A stretch of 64,000 bases of DNA from Subtercola sp. (GCA_025463765.1 JAODBC010000092.1:1-64000); one strand, 5' to 3'. Positions 50,600 through 58,559 are shown, numbered from the stretch's first letter. Translations and numbers: made by a program. The notes: generated by a model not told the origin, from the sequence alone.

Positions 50600-50617
50600 G
50601 ATGCCCTCTCCACGTAT

Positions 50618-50660
50618 ACTTGAGTGATTCAAGCATATCAGGTGCTTGAATCACTCAAGT
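50618..50660. promoter_or_regulatory. Double MarR operator in the divergent promoter
   Basis: An 18-bp perfect inverted repeat (50618-50635 and 50643-50660, 7-bp spacer). Each arm is itself palindromic: cttgagtgattcaag at 50619-50633 and cttgaatcactcaag at 50645-50659, so two cTTGA-N5-TCAAg sites lie 26 bp apart. The gap separates the starts of the quinone reductase (50599) and the MarR gene (50682). A textbook autoregulated pair. Confidence 0.85.
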
Positions 50661-50681
50661 AATTTGCGGAACGGATCTGAA

Positions 50682-51188
50682 ATGGACATCCTCGAGCTGG
50701 CCGCTCTGCTGGAGAAGATCACCCAGGTTCACCGCACAGCAGCCGACGAGGTACTCAGCGTCAGTCACGTCAGCCCAGCGACCGCGGGGCTGTTGTGGGA
50801 GCTCTCCCGACGCAAGGAACGAGGAGCCACGATGTCAGAACTTGCTGCCGCCCTCGTCTGCGATCCTTCTTACGTGACGCTATTGGCCCGCCAACTCGAA
50901 GCATCCGGACTTGCGGAGCGCCAACCAGACGCTCAGGACGGCCGACGACGGATTCTCCGCCTCACCGACTCGGGCACCCGCACCGTCATTCTCATGACTG
51001 AAGCGGTTCGGCGGGCGTCTCCTCTCGCCGCCCTGCCAGGCGCCGACATAGAGAAGCTCACCACACGCTTCCAGACCTTGCTTCCCCCGCAACCAACCCA
51101 ACCGCCAGGGAGCTACGACGACGCCCCACCTACCGGCAGGCCGCCGACGCGGCGCACGCGTTCGAGCGCCGGAAGTTCAACGGCATGA
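50682..51188 (+). CDS. MarR-family transcriptional regulator
   Basis: 168 residues. HTH and wing: VSPATAGLLWELSR, MSELAAALVCDPSYVTLLARQLEASGLAERQP and DGRRRILRLTDSG. The last ~35 residues are Pro/Arg/Thr-rich and atypical; another frame over the same bases reads ADAAHAFERRKFNGMTDG, so the 3' end may have been altered when flanking DNA was rearranged. Likely regulates itself and the divergent quinone reductase. Confidence 0.87.
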   Translation: MDILELAALLEKITQVHRTAADEVLSVSHVSPATAGLLWELSRRKERGATMSELAAALVCDPSYVTLLARQLEASGLAERQPDAQDGRRRILRLTDSGTRTVILMTEAVRRASPLAALPGADIEKLTTRFQTLLPPQPTQPPGSYDDAPPTGRPPTRRTRSSAGSSTA

Positions 51189-51382
51189 CCGACGGCTAAG
51201 ACGACCAAGGAATCGTCCTTCTCGCAGGCAACAGGGAGGGCACGCCCGAAGGGATCCGGTACTGCTGCGACGCGGCAACGTCTCCAGGTCGATTACGGCG
51301 GCTGCGCATGTCGAGGCGCAACCCATTATCGCGACTGACAGCAACGTGAAAGATACAATTCGGCGGCTGTGCCCAGGGTGAC

Positions 51383-51622
51383 CACACGATCTGCGGCACA
51401 CCGCCGCGTCTCTCGCGATCGGCTCGAACGCAAACGCCAAAGCTGTTCAGCGAATGCTTGGTCACGCATCCGCCGCAAGGACACACAGCACGTAGCGGAC
51501 CTCTTCACTGAAGACCTCGACGCGGTCACTGACTCACTCAATTCGGCACACGAAAAGCATCGGTTGGGTTTTCTTGGGCAGCAGGCATTCCTGACAACCA
51601 GAAAACCCCCCACATCCCCGTA
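51383..51622 (+). pseudogene. Tyrosine recombinase C-terminal relic
   Basis: DLRHTAASLAIGSNANAKAV and QRMLGHASAA carry the Arg and His of the integrase catalytic box, but a stop follows within ten codons. In a shifted frame ADLFTEDLDAVTDSLN continues the homology to the copy at 58165-58524. The catalytic Tyr codon is lost at the break. It ends just before the att-like repeat at 51648, the normal position of a tRNA-associated integrase. Confidence 0.8.
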
Positions 51623-51647
51623 AATACAGGGAAGTGAGGGGCTACAA

Positions 51648-51673
51648 GATGGCGGTACCGGTGGGATTTGAAC
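51648..51673. repeat. Attachment-site copy (tRNA-Ser 3' end), left
   Basis: Twenty-six bases identical to the 3' end of the tRNA-Ser(CGA) gene and its flank (58560-58585), diverging within the T arm. It marks a former recombination junction. Confidence 0.8.
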
Positions 51674-52208
51674 TCTTATCTGGCCCCTTGCAGCAGCTGA
51701 TATCTGTTCAAATTCCGCGGAAACTCAGGCTTCTTGACTCACCCACGAGCTGTTCGAATGATCAGCATCACACTCAGTTGTGGGCAAGAGTGGTATGCCA
51801 AATCGGCTCCAACCGCAAATGAGCGATCATCCGTTCTCATAATGACCTGGACACCGCCATCGGCGATCCGGTTTGCACCAGCGCATAACTAACCGTGCGG
51901 GCGTTATGGCTACCGCAGATCAAGATACGAACGGTCGGTCGGTAACAGCGCGCTCGGCAGCCTTCGCTGCATACCAGTCACCCTGGCGTTGAGCTTGCCG
52001 AGGATCACCATGATGTAGCCCCAAAGTGATAGTCCAGCAGCTTGCTGGACTATTCGTTCAAGGGCAGGCCACGCCCCCGAGAACGAACGCAAATAGAACA
52101 CATTTGACCCAGAGAGACCCTTCATCGCGTGAGGAGGTCATCAAGCCGGCCCCTGGTCAGCCTTTTACGAGCGATGCTCCGACTTGATGACAAACTGCAT
52201 ATGTGGGA
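51674..52208. other. Gap with island debris
   Basis: No gene that I can support. It holds the 24-bp match to 43153-43176 (at 51853-51876), a perfect 10-bp hairpin tagtccagca-gct-tgctggacta at 52030-52052, and a minus-strand open frame at 51910-52125 (71 codons) of no recognisable type. Confidence 0.45.
52030..52052. terminator. Perfect hairpin in the island
   Basis: Ten-base arms tagtccagca (52030-52039) and tgctggacta (52043-52052) with a 3-nt loop. No T run follows. It could be a terminator or a recombination or transposon end; no gene stops nearby. Confidence 0.35.
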
Positions 52209-53003
52209 ATGAGCCATCCGAACCGCGTCTTAGCGTCGACGACAACGCCAGACATTACGAAGTCCCAGCAGACGATGGGGATCCTCTGCGACCTGTGGGA
52301 CAACGCCGCTCCAGGCACGATTGAATACCGCAGCGATCTAGATGCACCGCGGGCTGTGGCCATACGCACTCAAACCCATCATGCAGTCCGAGTGTCGAGG
52401 GCAGTCCTCCAGCTCAGCCATACGACGACGGGTATCGAACTCGTCCCGCTCGTGCGACTCGTCATGGAGTGTGCAGTGACCGCAGCTTGGCTGCTTCTCA
52501 CACCTGGGTCGGGTCAGGCTCTGATTCGAGATGGAGCCAGCCAACGCCTGAAGGCGTTAGCTGGCATCACAAAGCTTGGCGAGGATCCAGGCCCCGCGAA
52601 GGAGCAAGCAGAGGACGCGCTCGCTCAACTCGAGAACGCGAAAGCTCCGCGGTCATTCGCGTTCGAGCAGCGATGTCTTCGACTTGAAGGTGGTCAGCGC
52701 ATCTACTTGACCTACCGGGCTTTTTCAGCAGAGTCACACAGCGGAATGGGTATCGCAGACTTCTACTCCGTTGCGACTCCAGCGAGTCCGATCGGTGTCG
52801 TCTTCAACCCAGACGCGTCAAGTAGCGTCCGAACGCCGACGCTTGGCGTTGCGGCCTGCATGCTCCTGTTGGCGATCAACGCCGACGAAATTGCTCGTGC
52901 CAAGCCCACCCACTCGACACAGATCACGAAGGCGGCGAAGCGGCTCGGAGTCGGTACCCGGATCGTCGCGTCAGACGGAACCGAACTACCGCCGCGAGTT
53001 TGA
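52209..53003 (+). CDS. DUF5677-like helical protein, island cargo
   Basis: 264 residues, mostly helical. The segment AVRVSRAVLQLSHTTTGIELVPLVRLVMECAVTAAWLLLTPGSGQALIRDGASQRLKALAG is reminiscent of DUF5677/AbiV-like proteins (R...E..A..AWLL), a helical group often found in defence or mobile contexts. I am not sure of the family. GTG 52203 is an alternative start. GC content is lower than in core genes, in keeping with acquisition. Confidence 0.55.
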   Translation: MSHPNRVLASTTTPDITKSQQTMGILCDLWDNAAPGTIEYRSDLDAPRAVAIRTQTHHAVRVSRAVLQLSHTTTGIELVPLVRLVMECAVTAAWLLLTPGSGQALIRDGASQRLKALAGITKLGEDPGPAKEQAEDALAQLENAKAPRSFAFEQRCLRLEGGQRIYLTYRAFSAESHSGMGIADFYSVATPASPIGVVFNPDASSSVRTPTLGVAACMLLLAINADEIARAKPTHSTQITKAAKRLGVGTRIVASDGTELPPRV

Positions 53004-53130
53004 ACGAATCTCCGCGCGGAATTCGATGGCTCCGCAGCCCCCTGTTTGGGTCGAAACTACTTCCTGCCGTCGATGTTAGCGAACGGTTGGGCGCGGGGAC
53101 CCTCCCGAGAGGGATCGGTACTCTGGGGTC

Positions 53131-53583
53131 GTGAAAGTTGCCGCGCTAAAGACGCTGAATGAGCAGATCCGATTGGGCAAAAGTCGGCTGTTTCACGGCG
53201 GATTTCCGGGACAGCAGGTGGGCGGTTTCATCGACCCTCCAGCGGTGTCTGGAGCGAAAAGCATGAGGGGCGAGTCGGAACGAGAGGGCCTCGGCAACAT
53301 CACCACTTCCGTGAGCCTGGTCTACGTGACGACCGAACGATCCCTCGCGACAGCCTTCGCCGCCTACTGGGCAAAGCGCCACCCGGGACGCGGACGCGGC
53401 TGGCTCTATCGAGTCGAGCTGGATGATGTCGATCTCGTGCCAGACAATGACTTCCCGCGCGGGCCGTTCACCTGCTTCCAACTGCCCCGGGCCCGCGTCG
53501 CGGCGATTCTCGACCGGGGAGTGGATCCAAATGATCAACGGCACGCCCGCGAGATTCGACGCTTCGTCGAACACCTTGGCTAA
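53131..53583 (+). CDS. Small protein resembling rifampin-type ADP-ribosyltransferases
   Basis: 150 residues. SRLFHGGFPGQQVGGFIDPPAVSG, then VSLVYVTTERSLATAFAAYW, GWLYRVELDDVDLVPDND recall the Arr fold (FYHGT...VGDLI, YVYLTxxxxxA, YxVEPxG). His22, a Tyr at 71 and Glu/Asp near 100 could be the NAD site, but the match is from memory and partial. GTG start at 53131. No partner antitoxin is obvious; it may be a toxin, modifying enzyme or resistance gene. Confidence 0.45.
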   Translation: MKVAALKTLNEQIRLGKSRLFHGGFPGQQVGGFIDPPAVSGAKSMRGESEREGLGNITTSVSLVYVTTERSLATAFAAYWAKRHPGRGRGWLYRVELDDVDLVPDNDFPRGPFTCFQLPRARVAAILDRGVDPNDQRHAREIRRFVEHLG

Positions 53584-53687
53584 GAGCACGCGAGCACGAT
53601 ACTGAGGGCGCTGAGCTCACCAGCCCAGGCTGGAGCTGCTGCCTTAGCGGCACACCGCCAAACGTGCACGAGCGTGCGCGGGCCTCC

Positions 53688-53803
53688 TCACCCGACGTGG
53701 AAGTCGCGTTCCTCGGATCGGTCGAGCTTGCACGGCGACTCGGCGTGGCTTCGGAAGACGTCCTGGATACCGACGAGAAAATCTTGTCCTACTTCCTCGA
53801 GTA
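53688..53803 (+). pseudogene. Possible C-terminal fragment of a lost gene
   Basis: A plus-strand frame reads PDVEVAFLGSVELARRLGVA and SEDVLDTDEKILSYFLE before a TAG, with a sensible amphipathic helix, but no start or domain upstream in 53584-53687. Too short to identify. Confidence 0.25.
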
Positions 53804-53822
53804 GCGCCTACCCGCACGAAGG

Positions 53823-54209
53823 CTACCGGAAATTCTTTGCGGAGTACGTCTCATTCGGGTGGCCGGTAACGGCTCTAGTGATGACCACCCGGCCGCGCTT
53901 CTTCGACTTCGCAGTGGGCTCGTCGACGACGTACCAAATGCGGGCGCCGTCAGTGACCTTGTACTGCCACTGCGGTAGCTCCACTCCGTCGACGATGACG
54001 ACTGCCAAGTCCCCTTTGAGGCGGTAGCACCGGGAAGAGTCGAACAGCGCCGGATGAATTCGCAGATAGTCGTGAGCATCCGCGAGAGCATTCTTCGCGA
54101 CCGCCTTGAGGTCACCCCAGCCCCGCTCAGCAGAGGCGCTGCCAAAGAAGATCTCGTACTCGCTGCCTTTCAGCGGTCGGGGAACAGGGATGTCGCGCTT
54201 CCCAGCCAT
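53823..54209 (-). CDS. Type II toxin (RelE/ParE-like, partner of the PhD-like antitoxin)
   Basis: 128 residues. GSEYEIFFGSASAERGWGDLKAVAKNALADAHDYLR, then LKGDLAVVIVDGVELPQWQYKVTDGARIWYVVDE and VVITRAVTGHPNET give the helix-helix-sheet layout of RelE/ParE-like toxins with the family's C-terminal basic strand (KKRGRVVITRAVTGHP). Starts directly after the antitoxin stop (no gap). A fragment of a close relative is at 47299-47416. Target, ribosome-bound mRNA or gyrase, cannot be decided. Confidence 0.75.
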   Translation of the reverse strand: MAGKRDIPVPRPLKGSEYEIFFGSASAERGWGDLKAVAKNALADAHDYLRIHPALFDSSRCYRLKGDLAVVIVDGVELPQWQYKVTDGARIWYVVDEPTAKSKKRGRVVITRAVTGHPNETYSAKNFR

Positions 54210-54647
54210 CTACGGGCGTTCGACTCGCACCTGAGTGGTTGGCAACTCGATCGGCTCGACCTGGCGCATCCCCATCGCGTACGCCAGCGCCGTTTCCTGC
54301 CATTCTTGCTGCGCCCGCAGCAAACGATCGTAAGAACCCAGCTCGCTTGACGAATAAACCAGCTGCTCGATCTCAGCCGCGTACGAAGAAAGCTCATCGG
54401 GTGAAAATTCGGCAGTCCACGCGAACAAGTCGCTCAGCGCTGCAACGACATCGTTCTGATTCCGGCCGATCGCCCGGATCAGTCGGCTCGAGAGAGCCGT
54501 GCCGTTCTGGAGCACGTCGAGATCATGGCCGCGCAAGATAACCAGATCATCACCGTCGCGACGCGTGATGCGAACCTGGCCTTCATCGATATGGGCCAGA
54601 ACCTCCCTGGGCTTGCGAAGAAGGTCGGTGAAAGTCGCGGTACTCAT
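54210..54647 (-). CDS. PhD/YefM-like antitoxin with C-terminal extension
   Basis: 145 residues. STATFTDLLRKPREVLAHIDEGQVRITRRDGDDLVIL is the Phd/YefM DNA-binding unit; the helical C-terminal ~85 residues (AALSDLFAWTAEFSPDEL, RLLRAQQEWQETALAYAMG) would wrap the toxin. It is first in the operon and has an inverted repeat 13 bp upstream of the ATG. Confidence 0.82.
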   Translation of the reverse strand: MSTATFTDLLRKPREVLAHIDEGQVRITRRDGDDLVILRGHDLDVLQNGTALSSRLIRAIGRNQNDVVAALSDLFAWTAEFSPDELSSYAAEIEQLVYSSSELGSYDRLLRAQQEWQETALAYAMGMRQVEPIELPTTQVRVERP

Positions 54648-54660
54648 CGCTCTAGACTAC

Positions 54661-54678
54661 ATCAGATAAACATCTGAT
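54661..54678. promoter_or_regulatory. Palindromic operator of the toxin-antitoxin operon
   Basis: Perfect 7-bp arms atcagat (54661-54667) and atctgat (54672-54678) with 4-bp spacer, immediately upstream of the antitoxin start, where Phd-type antitoxins bind their own promoter. Confidence 0.65.
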
Positions 54679-54854
54679 TGATCGAATAGCGGGCTCACAG
54701 CGACTGTAATGAGCCTATCGAGAGCAGACCGATGACGTTCCGTAGTCTGATCCCGAGGCCGATCGCATGGCCAGGGTCGATCAGACACTTGTGGGTGAGT
54801 TGTGGGCAAATCACGCCCACACAGAAAGCTAAGGCCGCTCTGATCAGGGGTTTT

Positions 54855-54882
54855 ATGGCGGTACCGGTGGGATTTGAACCCA
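54855..54882. repeat. Attachment-site copy (tRNA-Ser 3' end), middle
   Basis: Twenty-eight bases identical to 58561-58588 in the tRNA-Ser(CGA) gene. It is the junction between two tandem islands. No integrase relic was found immediately to its left. Confidence 0.85.
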
Positions 54883-55038
54883 AATCACTTCCGGGTAGAG
54901 GCGCTCCAATGTCTAAAGAACCGCATGATTTCGCCGATTTAGAGCCACATGTGATGACCAGAAACACGGATGAATTCGTCCGACTGTTGCCAGTTTGTTG
55001 CCATCAACAGGGGTTTGCCCCTCTTTCAGAAGGACGTA

Positions 55039-55269
55039 TCAGCGTCGGCCCAGCCCGGGCAGGCCCCCGCTCGACGCCCGTATGCTCCCGCCCTCTTTTC
55101 GGGCGGCCTTCTCCTCGGGCGTCGGTGGCAGCCCGCCCTGACACCACCTTCGCTCGGCATAGTCGAAATGCGCAGGGAGTAGTCCATCCGCCTTGGGACG
55201 CTGGCGTAATCCGCACGTCGGGCACTCTCGCTTGCCGTCAGCACCGACGTGGCTCGTTTGCTCGCTCAT
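55039..55269 (-). CDS. Small zinc-finger-like protein, 76 aa
   Basis: MSEQTSHVGADGKRECPTCG opens it; a CPTC pair, a His in LLPAHFDY and a Cys in RWCQGG give a CxxC...H...C zinc site as seen in small proteins of actinophages and actinobacterial islands. The tail is basic and Gly-rich. Start ATG 55269. Function unknown. Confidence 0.5.
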   Translation of the reverse strand: MSEQTSHVGADGKRECPTCGLRQRPKADGLLPAHFDYAERRWCQGGLPPTPEEKAARKEGGSIRASSGGLPGLGRR

Positions 55270-55581
55270 GACAGAATCGTAGCCGAATGGAATTTCACGC
55301 CGGCCCGATCAGCCCGCGCTTCGGATCACCCGATTCTGCAAAAAAATGGCAGTCGATGATCGCTCGCCAATGTGTGACACACACTGCGTAGACGAGTCCA
55401 GATGCATCGACAGTTGTTCGCTCGGTGGCGGCTTCGCCAATGATTCAGTTCTCTACGACGCCCCCGTAACGAACGTGCCTGCCCATAGGGGGTATCCAGC
55501 GTTCACGAGCCATATGAGACCGCGCTCGTAACGTACCGAGTCGTGCCGCATCGAGCGGTTCGCCCTCGGTATGCTTTCGCC
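55270..55581. other. Non-coding gap upstream of the two-gene cassette
   Basis: Lower-GC than the core genome. No gene, palindrome or clear promoter hexamers could be supported; the promoter of the 336-aa protein must lie here. Confidence 0.35.
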
Positions 55582-56592
55582 ATGCCGACTGAGCCGCGCG
55601 ATGACGCGAAAACCGCGGATTCGAAGCCCAATAGATCTTCGCAGCAGCGAGAAGAAGCATCTCCGCCTGTCGCCTCGGCGGAAGAGGGGCTCTGGTTCTC
55701 GCACTCGCCGAACCCGATCGATGTGCAGATTTTCAAGATCAATCGTCGGCCGATTCGCTCGGCAACCCTCTCAACGTTCGAACCTCCTGAGGACGTGATA
55801 GAGCATTTCAAAGCTGCACTGGCAGGATCGCTGACAGCAACAAGCGGTCGGCGCTTTCGCCGGCAGTGGCGGATTGGGAATCTCCAATTCGACCCTGACG
55901 GCTCGTACAGCACAGGCAGAATCGGTTGGACTCGACTCGACAAAGAGCTGGCTGATACGTGGGATGAGGAAACGAAGTCGTTTCGAGAACACCTCGTAGA
56001 CGTAGAAAGTTCGGCCGTAGCACCATTCGCGTTTCTGCGCGCCGGGGAGCTCCTTGGAGTGCTCCGGCACCCCTCGTTCACCACCGATGAGACCATCAAC
56101 AGGGTGTTTGAACAGTTACTCAACAAGGGAGAGCTGTCGCTCGAATCACCGTCAGCATCGTGGCACGTTGATCCAGTCGGAGATCACGAAGAGTTTCAGG
56201 CGTGGCTCGACGAAATGGAACAAGTACTGTCCATCACTCTCCGTATCGAACGGCCGAACCCGGATGGGGCTGATGAGTTCGAGGCCATCGAACGAAGGCT
56301 CGATGCTCTCGACGCCCAATACATTAGCGAGACAGTGAAGGCTCTTGACGAGACGGTTGGGCTGAACAAAGCTGGACTCAGTTCCGACACAACGATACGT
56401 GGTCTGATTGGCGCTGCCATGCGGTCATACGGCTTCGTCACTGCACGGGGTCGCAAGAACGGGCGTCAGCGGAAATACGACCAGCGTAAAGAGCAACTTC
56501 GCAAGCCAATCGACAATGTCGGTGCTGATTGGGATACTGCAACCGACAACGTATTGAAGGCGGTTAGGTCCGCGGGAAGACCAAGCGAATGA
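55582..56592 (+). CDS. Unrecognised 336-aa soluble protein coupled to a membrane protein
   Basis: No known domain recognised. The N-terminal ~45 residues are charged and probably disordered. The middle (WFSHSPNPIDVQIFKINRRP, ALAGSLTATSGRRFRRQWRIGNLQF, GRIGWTRLDKELADTWDEET) looks like a beta-rich domain with basic patches; the C-terminal third is helical (EEFQAWLDEMEQVLSITLRI, FEAIERRLDALDAQYISETVKALDETVGLNKAG) and ends with a strongly basic stretch (TARGRKNGRQRKYDQRKEQLRKP) that could bind nucleic acid. Start ATG 55582. Its stop overlaps the start of the membrane protein by 4 bp. In an island at tRNA-Ser, so it is accessory. Two-part sensor/effector function is a hypothesis. Confidence 0.65.
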   Translation: MPTEPRDDAKTADSKPNRSSQQREEASPPVASAEEGLWFSHSPNPIDVQIFKINRRPIRSATLSTFEPPEDVIEHFKAALAGSLTATSGRRFRRQWRIGNLQFDPDGSYSTGRIGWTRLDKELADTWDEETKSFREHLVDVESSAVAPFAFLRAGELLGVLRHPSFTTDETINRVFEQLLNKGELSLESPSASWHVDPVGDHEEFQAWLDEMEQVLSITLRIERPNPDGADEFEAIERRLDALDAQYISETVKALDETVGLNKAGLSSDTTIRGLIGAAMRSYGFVTARGRKNGRQRKYDQRKEQLRKPIDNVGADWDTATDNVLKAVRSAGRPSE

Positions 56593-57143
56593 ACAAGCTA
56601 CGGCGCGAGGTGGGCTTTTGGGGCTCTGTCGGCCGGCTAAAGCTGAGTCAACTGCTCAGCGTGGAGTACGTTTCGAGCCTCCTGTTCGGCGTTGGCGCCG
56701 CTATCTTGCTAACGATGTTCGGCTCGCTCGATTCTCGGATCAGCGTGGCGGGCGATTTCTTGACAATTGCCCCCGCACTTGTCGGCGTGGTATTCGCTGG
56801 AATGGCGCTCGTCGTTGCTTTGATGTCAGATGCTTACATGCGTTTGCTGGCGGAGTCCGAGAGCGGCATCACGGGCTTTTTGAGTCCATTCATGATCGCG
56901 CTCGGCATTCAAGTTTCCACGGTCGTGGGCGCGGTTGGTTACCGCGCCTTCGCCCCGTTCATGTCGTCCGAAACGGAACCGTGGGTATTCGGCGCGCTGT
57001 GCGTCATCTTCATCGCCTCATGCCTGGAGCTTGTCGTATTGGCTCGCAACGTTTTTATGCACGCGCGACTCCGAACGCGATTGCAGGAAGCAACAGTTTC
57101 GGAGTTCCAACGAGTTCGACAGTCGAAAGCGTCGAATCAGTAG
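56589..57143 (+). CDS. Four-helix membrane protein, partner of the 336-aa protein
   Basis: 184 residues with four predicted transmembrane helices: about 26-46 (EYVSSLLFGVGAAILLTMFG), 57-80 (TIAPALVGVVFAGMALVVAL), 95-115 (FMIALGIQVSTVVGAVGYRAF) and 130-151 (VFGALCVIFIASCLELVVLA), then a basic cytosolic tail. No enzyme motif. ATGA overlap with the upstream gene shows coupled translation. The layout of a soluble partner plus a small 4-TM protein resembles membrane-effector defence pairs such as Kiwa in plan only; I see no sequence match. Confidence 0.7.
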   Translation: MNKLRREVGFWGSVGRLKLSQLLSVEYVSSLLFGVGAAILLTMFGSLDSRISVAGDFLTIAPALVGVVFAGMALVVALMSDAYMRLLAESESGITGFLSPFMIALGIQVSTVVGAVGYRAFAPFMSSETEPWVFGALCVIFIASCLELVVLARNVFMHARLRTRLQEATVSEFQRVRQSKASNQ

Positions 57144-57146
57144 CGA

Positions 57147-57359
57147 TCAGGTGGCGCCCCACGCCAGCCTGAGCGTCTCGCATAGCTCTAACAAAACGGC
57201 GGCCGCAGCTGAGTGCTTCGCGCTCTTGGTTTCGTCGTCCATGATCGCCGCGAGATCCAGCCCGATCTGAACGATGTCATCGAATTCAGGGTGCTCGTCA
57301 GAGCCCATCGCGGTGAGACTGGTTCGCCACGCGCTGACATGGTTGCCATCGGCAGTCAT
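57147..57359 (-). CDS. Small hypothetical protein, 70 aa, phage-type cassette
   Basis: MTADGNHVSAWRTSLTAMGS then DEHPEFDDIVQIGLDLAAIM and a helical end (SAAAAVLLELCETLRLAWG). Overlaps the terminase-small-like gene by 4 bp (ATGA). Converges with the membrane-protein gene with a 3-bp gap. Unknown function. Confidence 0.55.
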   Translation of the reverse strand: MTADGNHVSAWRTSLTAMGSDEHPEFDDIVQIGLDLAAIMDDETKSAKHSAAAAVLLELCETLRLAWGAT

Positions 57360-57634
57360 GACGTTTTCTGCTCTCTCCTGAGCCGCTCGGCTCGTTCTCT
57401 GAATTCGTCTAGCTCGCTCTTCGGTGCGGGCACCCTGACTCCGGCGGTCGCTCGCCCCAGATCCTTCAAGGCAGAAAGATACGCGCCGGCAAGACGCGCT
57501 GATGGGCCGGCGGCTCCGGCCTGGTCTACCTGATCGGCGAGGGCTCGACACAGTGCGACGATCGGGCCATGAATTGGTGACTCGTCGAGCTTCGCGGCGG
57601 CCACAGCGCCGTCAACGGCCTCGCGGTTGCTCAA
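57356..57634 (-). CDS. Phage terminase-small-subunit-like protein
   Basis: 92 residues from TTG 57634 with gggagag upstream. LDESPIHGPIVALCRALADQVDQAGAAGPSARLAGAYLSALKDLGRA resembles the short terminase-small proteins of actinobacteriophages, which sit between an HNH gene and the large terminase. HNH is indeed upstream here; no large terminase follows, so the packaging module is incomplete. Confidence 0.6.
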   Translation of the reverse strand: MSNREAVDGAVAAAKLDESPIHGPIVALCRALADQVDQAGAAGPSARLAGAYLSALKDLGRATAGVRVPAPKSELDEFRERAERLRREQKTS

Positions 57635-57740
57635 AGGTCATCTCTCCCTAAGGTGTTGGTAAAAAAGACCGGAGAGGGACGACCACTCACGCTGGGACTG
57701 CCGGCTGAGAGGGGTTGAGGCTGGATTTTCTGAGCGAGTG

Positions 57741-58049
57741 TCACCACCAGTCGGGCACCGCTTCGCCGAGGCCGGGGCTCGGTGCTTTCGCACCACGACT
57801 CTTGTTGCATGCTGCGTGGCTGTGCCGGGCGTTGCTCGGGTCGCCTTGCAGCTCGGGGTAGTTGCGTACTGGCTTGAAGTGGTCGAGGTTGTGGCTATCG
57901 GGTGTTGTGTTCGGTGCCACCTGATAGTCCACACGTTGCGAACAAATCCAGCAGTTCGCTGCAGGGTCACCCTGGGCATCCAGTCGTTTACCTTCGGCGA
58001 AGAACTCTTCTCGCAGTCTGTGATCGGCTGCTGTGTTAGTGCGTGCCAT
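57741..58049 (-). CDS. Phage-type HNH endonuclease
   Basis: 102 residues. CWICSQRVDY provides a CxxC zinc pair, DSHNLDHFKPVRNYPELQGDPSNARHSHAACNKSRG the HNH core (His-rich DH...N..HSHAACN). Such enzymes are encoded next to the terminase in many phages and assist packaging. Start ATG 58049 follows gaggga. Upstream sequence joins the integrase fragment. Confidence 0.82.
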   Translation of the reverse strand: MARTNTAADHRLREEFFAEGKRLDAQGDPAANCWICSQRVDYQVAPNTTPDSHNLDHFKPVRNYPELQGDPSNARHSHAACNKSRGAKAPSPGLGEAVPDWW

Positions 58050-58164
58050 TCCCTCACGTCTCTTCGGGTTCGGACCTGGGTAATGCGGGAGCCTCGCCTG
58101 ACCCCAACCACAGTGTTTGGCGAAGCTCCCGCACGCTCGTGCACAGCTGTGCATGAGGCGACGC

Positions 58165-58524
58165 GCGCGTGACGCGCTTCTCTTCGGAGACGGTCACAGC
58201 CACATGCACCTACCTCACTCCCTTCGCGGGTGGTTCTCGTCGGCAGTGAAGAAGTCACAGACGGCCGACAAGACGTTCGCCAGGGTGACGGTGCACGACA
58301 TGCGGCACACCGCCGCGAGTCTCGCGATCTCGGCCGGCGCAAATGTGAAGGCCGTGCAGCGGATGCTCGGCCATGCCTCTGCAGCGATGACCCTCGACAC
58401 CTACGCCGACCTATTCGACGACGATCTCGATGCAGTTGCCACGGCCCTCAACAAGGCCAAGAATTCTGCAGATGTTGCCAAAGCGTTGCCAGACGCGCAC
58501 TCTGCGCAAAGAAAAACCCCCTAA
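58165..58524 (+). pseudogene. Tyrosine recombinase, C-terminal catalytic part only
   Basis: About 115 residues of an integrase catalytic domain: LLFGDGHSHMHLPHSLRGWF, VTVHDMRHTAASLAISAGAN with Arg, LGHASAAMTLDTYADLF with His and the nucleophile Tyr. The N-terminal ~250 residues (arm-binding, core-binding and first catalytic Arg) are absent, the break being near 58165 next to the divergent HNH gene. The intact tail ends 37 bp before the tRNA-Ser att site. Non-functional alone. Confidence 0.85.
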
Positions 58525-58559
58525 CTTCCGCATGAACAAAGGGAAGCAGGGGGTTCGAA

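Noticed and set aside
51910-52125. Minus-strand 71-codon frame in the island gap
   Set aside because: No recognisable motif or ribosome site; the central part is produced by a perfect hairpin.
54695-55271. Frames across the middle att copy
   Set aside because: They translate through the tRNA fragment (MAVPVGFEP), a common false ORF at tRNA-derived repeats.
57638-58342. Longer minus-strand frame covering the HNH gene region
   Set aside because: Out of frame with the HNH motif and Arg-rich; the 57741-58049 frame is the real one.
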